Source: Neelides folsomi (lineage: Eukaryota; Arthropoda; Collembola; Neelipleona; Neelidae). From it: a stretch of DNA of 64,000 nt. The first letter of the stretch is position 1; the number at the start of each line of letters is the position of its first letter. A program made the position numbers and the translations under genes. The stretch is taken from the NCBI GenBank assembly GCA_034687125.1, contig JAQGBZ010000052.1, positions 62,001 to 126,000 on the forward strand. Reading direction: 5' to 3'. The notes under the pieces are model-generated. The model had not been told where the DNA came from. It saw only the letters and a list, made by a program, of their open reading frames with translations, and made no database searches. Shown one piece after another: positions 42,533 to 54,100 of this stretch.

Positions 42533-43359
42533 ATCGAAGATTATGAAGAATCTACGGATGAAGAGGATTCTTTGGAATTTGACAATGAGGGTATAGGATT
42601 TGAGAATGATGATGACGAAGAGGAATTAAGCCAAAGCTACCAATCACAGGAAACTCAAGATCCAAACACAATTTTCCTTGAAATGAATGCCTGTGTCAAA
42701 ACCGAATCTCATTGCTTCTTATGTAAAAAGAATGGAAGATGGAGAGTCCCCAAAGAGGCGATTTTACAAACTTGGAATCATCGCCGAATTTATATTCATC
42801 CCAACAACAGAATTTGTCGTGAACATCTCGCTGTAGATAAAAAGTTCGAGGAGGATTCTCAACAAAAGATTCATTCAATAAAAGAAAAAATAAAACTCTC
42901 AGCACAAGAAATTCATTTGTTTGTTGTCGGGCAATCAGAAGAATGAAGATTCCAAAGGTCCTTTCGATTTCAACGAAAATAGCAATTTGAACTCTGACGA
43001 TTATTTTTCCTTGACTGGAAGTGATGAATAAATGCACTGAATTTGAGAATTGGAGACGATTAAACGACATCAATCTTCTTGACCGAGGTTTCCGAGACTC
43101 AATTCAAACGGCGGAAAAGCATGGTTTGACTATTTTTATGCCTTCACTTCTTAAGAAAGGACAAACCCAATTTACTACTCAAGAGGCGAATTACTCAAGG
43201 AAAGTCACAATGGCCCGGCATGTGGTGGAATTCAGTAATGCTCGTCTTAAAAAGTGGGGACTTTTAAATTCTGTAATTGAATTGCCTTATGTTAAAAAGC
43301 GAATTATAAAAATTCGCTCATTAATTGAAAAGAATTTGGGTGCCATTTTGGAAAAGTAA
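42533..43359 (+). pseudogene. Decayed DDE-superfamily transposase with internal deletion
   Basis: N-terminal part (42533-42946): acidic segment, then a zinc-binding motif CFLCKKNGRWRVPKE followed by NNRICREHL, as found at the start of a class of DDE_Tnp_4-like transposases. After a frameshift near 42930 the reading continues (NEDSKGPFDFNENSN, then DDYFSLTG). The C-terminal part (43021-43359) has LLDRGFRDSIQTAEKHGL, PSLLKKGQTQFTTQEAN, SRKVTMARHVVEFSNARLKK, the last catalytic segment of that family. The central region with the first catalytic Asp residues is missing between LTG and DRGFRD. Dead element; I identified no terminal repeats. Confidence 0.65.
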
Positions 43360-43630
43360 CTAACGTTAAGTACATTATAAAATTTACATGACATAATAAT
43401 AAACGTTGTAATTTAAGACTTAACTCTACTAGTTCTTTAGTCAAGTTATGGGAAACTTGAGAAATTGTCGGCATTGCGTTTGTAACTAACATCTTGTTAA
43501 TAATGTATATAAAGTTACCACCCCGCACACACGTCCAGCCTATCTTAATACACTTGTTCGGGGTTTGTAGTTATCCTCATGGGATACAAACCTAGGGCTT
43601 GGCAGACATGTTAGTATGGTCCTTCGAAAC

Positions 43631-44040
43631 AACATGTATGAGTTCAGTGAGATCCAAATAAATTTAGAAAACGTTAGTTCTTCCTATCCTTATGCATTTA
43701 TAGATTGTAAAAGTGAATGTAAGGTTTTTTTTTATTCAAAAGTACTAATTGCATTAGTAAAAAAATTGATTAACTAATTAAGTATTTTTTTACTTAATTA
43801 GTTAGAAAAAACGCCTTCCAAGTGTCTATCTTACGATAAGTTTAAATCCTGTTATTTTAAATTAATATATAAGGTAAGTCTAAATCAAAAATCAAATGTT
43901 TTGAGTTTTAAGTACAAATATAATTAAAATGCAGAATGCATTTTCAATATTAACTTATCAAATAATAAATTCCATATTCGAATAAAAAATACAATTATAA
44001 TATTAGATTTTACATGCAGATTTGTAAATGGGAAACGTGA
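43631..44040 (+). pseudogene. OBP-like gene remnant D (exons 4-6 only)
   Basis: Remnant of an array member. Exon-4 end: YPYAFIDCKSE up to the donor at 43718, matching AFVDCGNE / AFIDCKTE in the two-domain gene. Exon 5: 43806-43873, PSKCLSYDKFKSC (C5-x8-C6). Exon 6: 44020-44040, ICKWET then stop. Exons 1-3 and the front of exon 4 are missing; the DDE transposase relic ends about 270 bp upstream. In the only phase-correct junction, T|AA, an in-frame stop forms. Not functional as an OBP. Confidence 0.65.
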
Positions 44041-44908
44041 TGATCTATAAACTAAAAAATTAATTATTTAACCAAAGAAATATCGTTCCATTCAATAATA
44101 AATAATAGATCAATTCGATAAAAATAAATTAAAAACTAATAAATCTGTATAATTATTTCAATTGCATTTATTAATACATAAATTACTTTGTCTGATGACA
44201 TGAATACATCGGTTTAATAAACCCATTTTTATATTTATCTTTAATTTAAAATTAAATAATGCATCAAAACAAATCCAAATGCCATATATTTATTTATATA
44301 TAATGTAATAGGTATGACCAATAATATGTATAATGTTATTAGAAGATACCAAAATAAATTAAAAATAAATAAGTTTTGATAAATGATTAAAAATAATTAA
44401 AATTATTATAGATATTGTAAAATGCATTACATTATTTATTCGGTTATTTTCTGTCCAAATATAATGAGATTTTTTTTAATTTGACATTTGCAAATTTTGT
44501 AATTTACATAAATGGGTATGGATTCGAGAAATAAATATGATTATAGTTTCTCGAATTAAACAAATTCATTAAAAAGATTATTCATGATTAGAGTAATTTA
44601 ATAAACGTTGTCGTTTATAAAACTGAATTGACGAATTGTCGTGCTACATGAAAGAAAACCCTTGAATAAAATAAATAACCTTTATCATGTAATGTTCATC
44701 CTACGAGGAAAGGTATTACTTTTGTTATAAAATAGATAAAGCTACCTATTAGACAAAAGCAACAATACATCTAACAAAATCCAAGTAAATTTTAAATTAT
44801 AACCAAAATCATATACACGCACTACCGAAACATTTTATTTTTTCCATTAAATCTATGTACTACGATAAATGTTATTTTTGGTTTAAATTGAAGTATAGTT
44901 ATGCTAAA
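44041..44908. other. Spacer before the two-domain gene
   Basis: AT-rich, no gene. Contains the TATA element listed below. Confidence 0.4.
44726..44733 (+). promoter_or_regulatory. TATA box of the two-domain OBP-like gene
   Basis: TATAAAAT in the context TATAAAATAGA, identical over 11 bases to the element before gene A. It lies 176 bp before the ATG at 44909, implying a leader of roughly 150 nt. Confidence 0.5.
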
Positions 44909-47900
44909 ATGGCATATTTTTCTTCAATTTCTTTTCTAAATTTACTTTTGGTTCTGAAACTAATTTTTATTGTAATAAAACAATCTGTTTTATTCAAATT
45001 TAATTTATTCTAACATAAGTACATATTTACAAAAAAATAATTTCGAAATCTTTAAAATATTTTATGCAGAATTTTTCAGTAGAAGGTTCCATGCCCAATT
45101 TATGTAAAGGAGAAGAATTTCCTAAAGATTTACCTGAAAATTATGTCAGAGCTTATAAAGAATGCACTAATGAATATTCGGGAGTAGAACAAAGTGAAAA
45201 TGTTATTAAACGGGTAAAAACAAAGATGTCTAAAATCACAAAACTTTGAACAATATTTTAAAACTTATTTTTTGGAACAATAAATGATATGCAATATACA
45301 GGATAGCCCTTAAGTAACGCAAAATCAATAAAATGATTCTATAGGAAAAATTGATAAAATAACAATTTACGATTGATTGAAAATTTTGCGTTACTTAAGG
45401 GCTACCCTGTACATTGGACCTCGGTTAAGATCAGCCCTCGGATAAGATCAACTTTTTCTGTGTTCCCGGCATAGATATAGGAACTGTAATGCTTTAAACC
45501 TCGGATAGTGTCACCTCGGATAATGTCAACTTTGGCTAAGATCATCAAAATTTTTGTTCCCGTGGAACGTCAACTACTCATAAGATCAACTTTTAGTCTC
45601 TACGAATTTAAAATATTGTTTGACTTTATAAATTTGAGGTGAAATAAATTGAGAAACAGTTAATGTTCACACAAGTAAACATAATGGAGTGATTTCAGTG
45701 CCCTAAAACATAATATAGAATATCACCAAAATTGGAAAATAGCTATTTTGGTTTAGATTACTTCTCGTTCCATGATTCGGGTATAGCATTCGACATATTT
45801 TTTATCAAATAACCTAATATTGGTATACATACTTTTAATTCAATCGGTATGTTATTTTATTATATAATAAATTTGCATTGATATAAATATGTACATGTGT
45901 AATTACATGAGTTATATCAACTTCGGTGTCAACTTAGGTTAAGATCACCAAAATTGATGTATCTCTTGAAGTTAATCTTATCCGAGGTCCAGTGTATTAT
46001 AATAAAATATTCTTTAATTTGGATTGTGGTTTTGTCTAATTTAATGCTAAAAATTAATGTAAAATCATTATTTTCCAGTGTGTAAAAGCGTGCATATTTA
46101 TTAAATTAGGAATTGTAAGTAAATCAAAATTTACGTTTTGCTAAATTTTAAAGGATTAAATACAATTCTGGCAAATTACCATTAACAATTTTAAAACATT
46201 TACATATAATAGTATGGAAATGACGGGAAGGTGAACGAGACAGCTGTGGCGATTGATATTTCTCCTGCAATGTATCCGGAAAAGTTTCAAGAAAGCTTTA
46301 ACAAGGCATTTGTAGATTGTGGAAATGAATGTAAGCAATCAATATTTTTACTCGTTCTAAATAATTCAATAATATAACCCAATTAAAATTTTGATATAAC
46401 AAACAGTTTTACCTCTACATTAGTTACTTATACTCTATTCGCTCCGAATAAAATCCCCGAATCGAAAGTGGCCTCCTAAATATTTCCACCGTTACCTATT
46501 AAACTAAATGTTAATCTTAATTGTAGTAAATCAAAAATAAATGATTCACATTTGTTAATTTTTAAATTTCAAAGCTTTTCTTATTGGTAATTGATTGATA
46601 TTTATTTATTTTAATGTTTTCGCTTTTTACGACTGGGGTTTACCAATACCAATCAATTATGAATAAGAAAAGCTTTATTAATACTTGAAAAAGTAATGAG
46701 AAAATTGAAAATTGGCAAATGTTAATCATTTATCTTTTATTTATTACAATTATTGATAACATTTAGTCTAATTGGTAACGGTGGAAATATTTAGGCGCCA
46801 ATTTCGGTTAGGGGATTTTATTCGAAGCGAATAGAGATAAGTGTTAGATTGGCATTTAAATTTCAAATTAACCTATACTCTTTTGAAATTACAGACCCAT
46901 TCTCCTTAAATGACAAACGATGTAGTTCTGTCATCGAATTTAACGAATGTTTTTTTAAAGAAATGCTTAAAGTAGGTGAAAATGGCAAATTAAGTGAAAA
47001 AATTACAATATAAGTATTATAACCATTATTTTTAAATTATTTTAACTTAAACTTAACTAGTAATATTTATTTTATTACTTTAAATTTTTTATAGTAATTA
47101 AAATATTATTTACTCATTTAGTATTACTTTTATCTACAATATTAATTTGAAAATCATGTGTATTTACACCATTGTCTTATATCTATTACTTCTTTGATAT
47201 TGATTATTCATTTTTGTAAATCATTTATATTTTTTTTAGATTTGTAATTGGAAAATTACAAAAAGTGTCACATTGATATACAAAAATGTAATAAAAAAAT
47301 TACTAAGCTATAATTTAAACAAATTTTATATTAGCAGTATATATATTTTAAAAATATATTTGGGAAAAAAATAATTATTTTCATAGGATTTAAAAAAATG
47401 TGACGGAGAGACTTGGCCCCCAATTCCAGAATCTCATATTAAAGCAATGAACAAATGTGTAAAAACCCTTGGTTTAAAAGAACTAAGCGAACTGTCAACA
47501 AATAAGGTATACAATTTAAAAACTCAGTAACATGAAAATTTTGAATAAAATGTTTATTTAATTGTCATTATCTATTAAACCATAACTATATTCTTATAAC
47601 TTTATTGTTAGTGTCTCGAACCGTGCAAATATCTCGTTTTAGGAATTGTAAGTTGAAATTAGAAAATATAACAATTAACCATTATTTTAAAGTTTTAAAA
47701 GACATAAATTCTATGAAACAAATTAAATAAAATTTAACGATGATGATTAAGACATCAAAAAACGGAGAAATGAATACAACAGCTGCAGCAATTGAAATGA
47801 AACCATATTATCCAGAAAAATTACAAGAAAGTTTAACAAAGGCATTTATCGACTGTAAAACTGAATGTAAGCACTTTAAATTTATTTTTGGTTAATTGAA

Positions 47901-48198
47901 ATCGAATTAACATGATTCATTCGTTGTTGCAATGCAGGGGTAGGATAAAGGTTTATTTCCCATTTTTATTTCAGGGCCAGAAAAAACGCATACAAATTGC
48001 GAAACTTACAATGATTTTTATTCTTGTTATATAAAAGGATATATTTGTGTAAGTAAAAAACCAAGTGTGAAATACAAATAAATATGCTTATGACGGAAAT
48101 ACGTATTTTATTAATTTAAAATTAACAAAAAATACTCAAGTATTATAATATTTTCAAAATGTTTTCTTTTACATATTTAGATTTGCAAATGGGATTAA
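44909..48198 (+). CDS. Probable two-domain OBP-like protein (E-F fusion)
   Basis: Eleven exons in phase: 44909-44971, 45070-45213, 46079-46114, 46213-46330, 46895-46971, 47240-47287, 47387-47506, 47612-47647, 47752-47866, 47975-48048, 48181-48198; 282 residues. One signal peptide (FLNLLLVLKLIFI), then two complete OBP-like units. Unit E: LCKGEEF, KECTNEY, CVKAC, DCGNE, RCSSVIEFNEC, ICNWK. Unit F: KCDGETW, NKCVKTLG, CLEPC, DCKTE, NCETYNDFYSC, ICKWD. Unit E has lost the stop codon after its CNW motif, and unit F has no signal-peptide exon. A phase-0 GTAATA donor at 47288 and acceptor at 47386 join them through a 99-bp intron. Alternative: E alone with a 44-residue C-terminal exon running to 47374 and F a headless pseudogene. 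Introns 2 and 4 contain MITEs. Confidence 0.62.
45299..45409. mobile_element. 111-bp mariner-type MITE in intron 2
   Basis: Ends CAGGATAGCCCTTAAGTAAC and, inverted, CAGGGTAGCCCTTAAGTAAC; arms match for about 28 bases with one or two differences. Flanked by TA at 45297-45298 and 45410-45411. No coding capacity. Confidence 0.85.
45412..45994. mobile_element. 583-bp Tc1/mariner/pogo-type MITE in intron 2
   Basis: Left end CATTGGACCTCGGTTAAGAT and inverted right end CACTGGACCTCGGATAAGAT, flanked by TA (45410-45411 and 45995-45996). Subterminal repeats of the type TCGGATAA-ATCAAC occur several times inside both ends. No transposase. It shares its left TA with the 111-bp MITE beside it. Confidence 0.85.
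46433..46836. mobile_element. 404-bp foldback MITE in intron 4
   Basis: About 63-bp imperfect terminal inverted repeats (46433-46496 and 46774-46836) beginning CTCTATTCGC and ending GCGAATAGAG, with inner inverted copies (AAAGCTTTTCTTAT and its complement), so most of the element folds back on itself. Flanked by ATA on both sides. No coding capacity; superfamily not certain. Confidence 0.8.
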
Positions 48199-51100
48199 GG
48201 ATTTGTTTAATTCATTACTAAATAAATCAATTAAATAACTTTTCGATGAATAACAATAGGATTAATCGATAAAATTCTTAAAATCTAATAAATTAATAAA
48301 TCATCATATTAAATAAAATTTATATTATTGGCACATTTAATGTAAAGAATTTTGTTGCATAATGCATAAAGTTAATATAAATAGTTTATGAATTTAGTAA
48401 AAATAGATATTTATTTAAGAACGGAAAAATATAAGTTTGTATAGTTATTCTAAATGTAATATAGTATTGTATGGTAATAGTAATGGTACATGAGCATGGG
48501 GGAGTAACAGATAATTTTTACATTTACATACATTGTAATATATGAAATATCTTATGTAAACTAACGGTCTACTTGAACTTATATAGAATTAAATTGTATA
48601 AATGGTTAAAGTTAAATTAAAAGTGCGTTTTCATTCCACGAGGTCGAATTTTGTTAAGGGACATTCATTGCCGTGACCATTTTGCTTATTATTTTAAAAG
48701 AAAATGAATTGCCATTTTAAATCAAACAAAGAGGTTCGTAAATATAATTCATTATTTACCAAGATCCTCATAAGGGACAAGTCATGTACAAGATATAATA
48801 AGATTTATAACAAACCATTTACTATTATATGAAAAAGGTTCAAGTCAGTTATAGGATGTTACGTGTGCAAAGTGGTGTTTACAGAACGGACGCATAATTT
48901 ATCCGATGTTGCATCACAAAATAAACATTTTAATTACACAAACATGATGCGTGAAGGTGTGTGTGTGTGTTTGGTATTTGATTTCAAAGGATCTTTGAGG
49001 CTTCTTCCTCTTGTGTAATGAGGAGAGTAGTTAAATGAAATGAGTGAGCAAATGAAGGAAATTCGATCTTTCAATCGAGGCCGTGGATGAATCTTGTGGG
49101 GGATAAATATTAGATATGACTTCCTTTCAATTGCTGGATAATTGAGGAGGATTGGAGTTTGCGTGAGTCCTCAGGTGTGGAACTTTCCAGCCGCCACTCG
49201 ACCACCCGCGTCTCAACAGAAACCAACGTTCCAAATCTCCTCCGACATTCAAACAGTAAGTTAATGGTTTAATTACTCACAAAAAACCTTTTAGTTTTAT
49301 CTTCATTTTTTGTATATTTGGAGAATATCGGTCAACTTCGGTTGTTAAACTCCCAATATGCCCAAAATCAATTAGACAATTTATCCAAGTGGTTTCATGT
49401 CAATTCATAATTAATCATTCTTTTAACTTTATTAAACATTAATAAACTTCAATTAAGTATGTATACAACGTTATTTTTCTGAATATTGTATTGATACATT
49501 TCTACTGGATAGAAAGATTAATTTAAAAATAATTCGATGTAATTAAAAAAAATCAAAATGGCTTTAAGAGGATTAAGAATTTCAATTATTTGTGATTTCT
49601 TTTTTGTAATCAAATTCCTTAATATTGTAACACAAATTTGACAATTTTTATATGAATTTAATTGATTTAAATGTAAATGCGTCACAATCACGTCCTGATT
49701 CATTTGCTGATATGAATTGAGTCAATAATAAGCTCATTCGTTTTAATAATACTTTTAATGGTCATTTTTACTGGAAGTTGAGCTTATAAATATTTATAAA
49801 TGTGTTGAATGAGTTCTGAATGGATTTGTCCATTTTATCACCTTGAATTGATAAAATTGATTAAAATGGTTTCTATTTCTACTTTTACACTTTAGTCAAT
49901 TTTATGAATGTCGAATTTCACAACATTTTCAATTACCATCAAACACTAAAAGAATACATTTCGTGTACAAACAATTTATAATCATTTCATTCCACTTGAA
50001 CCTTTAATTCACTGAATTGATTGAATGAATAATTTGAATTTGATAAATGCGCCATTCATTCTATTTTTATTAATCATTTAAATACTAAAATGAACTTAAA
50101 TGGATAGTTAGATATTAACGCCATATTGTCAATGATCATCTTTTAATAATATTATATATTTCAATTAAATAACTGACCATAATTTAAACTAAATTTTATT
50201 ATAGTAAGTGTAGAATGCTAAATTTATTAAAATTGCAGAATGTGAATTTCTTTGCAGAATATGCAAAAAGTATTAAAAGGATTTTTTCATTTTGGTATCT
50301 TTGGAAAAACGTTTATGGGTTAATTTTGTGAGTGGATGAATTTCTCGCTCAGTCGTAATGTTGGGAATCAATCAATGGGTTATCTTGTGAGGAATCCTCC
50401 TTCCATTAATTCACTTCACCCGCCCAGATCCACTGCAGCTCACTTTGATTGGAATTGGGGAATTCATCCACTTTTTCTCATTTATTATCACTTCAAAACA
50501 CGCAGTGGAGGCATTTGCCCACTCATAAAAAAGGAGGAACACGAAAGCACCATTAAATCATTTTTAGGAATCATCCCACTGAATTTCGCACATATTTTCC
50601 CATATAGCTAATATTATCAACTTTGATCTTTTTTCAACTAAAAGAATTTTTGCATTTAATCCCAAATAAAGAACGTTTTAACACGTACATTCACCGCAGT
50701 TTGGCCTACCATTTTTCTTCGGAATTATTCCCATCCAATTCCTTAAATTGTAATTTGTAAGGATAAGTGAGAATCAGACGAAAAAAACTTCGCGTGTGGA
50801 AATGGGAAATATCAATAAATTCCAATTTGCAATTTTTCTATCTCATCATTTTCACCTAATTTTATCATAACTTGGATCTTATTTTCGCTAAAGACGACTA
50901 TAATTCTTTCAAGAATCTTCTATCTAATTATTAACTACCGTTTTTAATCCTTTATTAAATTATTCTAGAAATTGTTAAACAACTTTTACTAAATTTTAAT
51001 TAGATATTAACATGAATTTTTCACTCTGTTTATTCATCTCGATCGATTCAAAGTTGAAAAGTAAAAAAATTAAGGTTATTTGGCCCATTAAAAAATATTT

Positions 51101-54100
51101 TTATTGTGACAAATAAATGATGTTCATGAGGCGCAAAGAAAGTAATAAAAAGAATTACTTGGATATTTGAATGTGTGAAGAAGCCATTCGGGGAGATTTT
51201 TAGTAGAACGGAAGTTTGGCTAAACAATTTCTCAACATTCCACTTTGTTCCATCCCAAGCCATAAAAGGCCCAAAAACCTTGCTGACATACAAGATGCAG
51301 CAAATAATCGTTTTTATCTTCCGAATCTCCCAAATTCTTCAAATATTCCACAAATCCCAACAGATCCCTAGAAGCTCGTGAAACCATGAAGTCATGAATA
51401 AGTAGAACATTGAGGCAGGATTTGAAAACATGGAAGCTAAAAGTAAATAAAAACTAAAAGCCCGAACAAAATTCCGCACCTTTTCTCCCAGATCTCCCAT
51501 TTAATCGCTTTTGGCCTTCTGAAATCATCTTCATAAAATTTCACATCTTTCCTATGTCACTTTTCTTTTAACTTTAACAACTAACTTAAGCACTATGTTA
51601 CAGACTTAAATAAGAAATGTATTATAATAAATATAACATAAAAGCTAAGAATCGAATAGTGCCTTCGTTCTCTTCATATAATATATACAATATAGATAGG
51701 TAGATAGATCTTGTGTACTGAAACTGATGAGATGATACATAAAATGTATGTTATATTTTAGTACAAGAAATTGTATACAATTTTACACGAGCTGTCTTTG
51801 TATACAAATGTACTGGTTAAGTCCGGGAGTTTTGTTTGTATCAATTTTTTTGATGTCGTGTTTGTGTGTGGCTTGTTGGTGTAATTTCCATGATAAAGGG
51901 TGATGAGAAGGGTCGTAAATCCTGAGTTATGTCCATTATGAAGGGACAATGAATGAATGAAGTCTTTTAACTCTTTTATCACTCAATCACCCGGGGAGGG
52001 CTACACAAACAATTGCCCAACTCCTAGACATACAAACTCCACTCATCCACACAATATGAAGGAGGTAGGGAGAATCACCAATTTGATTCTTCAACCTCTC
52101 AACATCAACTTTAATACTCAATAAATAACATCCCTTCTTCAATGCTCTCATCATTATACCATATACTATACTAATACCATATACTTACTCTTATATAACT
52201 ACTCATTCTTATTTTTCTTATACTCAACCCCTTATTACTTATTATTACTTATTGTTAGTCCTACTACAGATATGTACAGATATGTATTTATATAAGATAC
52301 CCTTAATATTTTTAATTTTCATATGACTGGCAATCTTTATGCAAAATTTGTTCAAGTGGTATTATTGTTAAAAGAGTATAACTACTGTATGTATTTTATA
52401 CTGGTATTAAATCAATAGGTATATGTAATACCATTGGTAGTTTATTAGTCGCTGGTAAATATGAATTTATGAATGATTGAGATTTAACTAAGTGAGTGAG
52501 ATATGTTTATTTAGGAAATGAATCCTTTTGAGTTGATTATGAAGTAGGCAATCAACCGTGGTTGTCTATAAATGACCATCGTGCTAGACAAACATTGAGA
52601 ACACAAACAGGAGTCAATACATCAATATTAGGAATATGATTCATATGAAGTTATGAAGCATAAAGAGGAGGAGAAATGAAGTTGTTGAACAGAGAGGGGA
52701 GGTTTTTTTGTTGCGTGTAAGAGAATCGTTTGTTAATTAGTTGATTATAACAAGTATCATCGAGGCCTCCCCCAGATCTCATTCATGAGACAAATGACAA
52801 GAGGCATTTATTTATTATTCCTTAATTGTCCTTCTTATTTCACAATTACCACTCAACTATTAACATTTTGAACCTTTTCAAATGTTGACGTTGAGTCATA
52901 TTGGGGTTTTAATTTTTTCATGTTAAGAAATATTGTGAACTGTTTAATTATTAATTTTTCTGAACACATTTTTGATAAAAAAAAGCAATATTACATGCGA
53001 AAATTGTGTAAAAGATATCTGACATTGATTTATTAAACAATTAACTAATTTGCGACCTATTCAATTGGCAATTAGTGTGAATATTTCCAATAGACATGAG
53101 ACAGAAATTTAATAAGAAAAGTGTGAAGCCTGTCAAATAACTTATAAAGGAAGAATGGTCAACATATGTAAATCAGCTCAATTATTGCCAAAAGCCCAAA
53201 CACTCCCAAAGCTCTACATGCAAAATGCAAAAGTATGAAAAGAATTTCTAATGTAAAATCTGCCATCCTATTGAACTGTTCAATTTATAGCTTTTAAACT
53301 GTAGAGCTCGGAGGGATAATATCGTTTGGTATAAATTGTAGTTGTGATGAGAGATGTGAAAGAATTGAATGATTTCAATTTGTAATTCGATCTTCCTTTC
53401 GTGTGTGGAATTTGGAGGTTGCAAATAATTTTTGTGTGATGTTAAATATGGGATTTTGTGAGTTGGCCGATATTTCATTTCTACGCTTTTCATCATGATG
53501 ACATGAGTGCCATGAGGGCACATGTGATGATATAGGGAACATGAAGTAAGATAAGGGAGTGTGGGATTCACAAAGGGTGAGATAATCCTAATTTATGCGG
53601 AATTGGGAATTGGCGTCGACGGAGCGACCTTCCTCATCTTCACTCATAAATCCTCCATCAGTGAAGATTTGAAATGCACACAGTTTTGAAAAAGTCACGC
53701 AGCCAACCCAAACTTCGCCTGTTGCTGTTGGCCCTCATTCGCCCTATTGACTCCCATAGTAGAAATAACTCACAAAGTGAACTCAACATTCACTCAGTTG
53801 AATGCATTCCTGTAAAGTGCAAGCACTTTGGTTTTCTGGGCGGAATTGGCAAACTTTTCATACTTGATGTAATAAAAACATAAACACCAGTTTCGCATCA
53901 AGTGCAAACTTTTTTTTGCATTAGTGGACAGAGAAATTATTTTATACGTATTTTTGCATTAGCTTATGAACAGTTTTTTGAATTACTAACTTACATTTAG
54001 ATTTTAAATCCTTGCAACCTTTTTTGCACATAAGTAGTTGGATCTTGATTCTTAAAGGTTGGATCTGGTTAAATCAAGAAATTTATTTTCCATTCGCGAG

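Noticed and set aside
47288-47374. C-terminal extension of OBP-like unit E (about 29 AT-rich codons)
   Set aside because: Encodes Ile/Leu/Asn/Lys-rich sequence unlike any paralogue; it reads as intron between two good splice sites. Kept only as an alternative.
50336-50611. 91-residue plus-strand frame in the long spacer
   Set aside because: No motif, no signal peptide and no flanking exon structure; chance opening in a GC-richer patch.
53674-53883. 69-residue plus-strand frame with a hydrophobic start
   Set aside because: The hydrophobic run (LRLLLLALI) is preceded by a long basic stretch, and no conserved mature part follows; not enough to call a gene.
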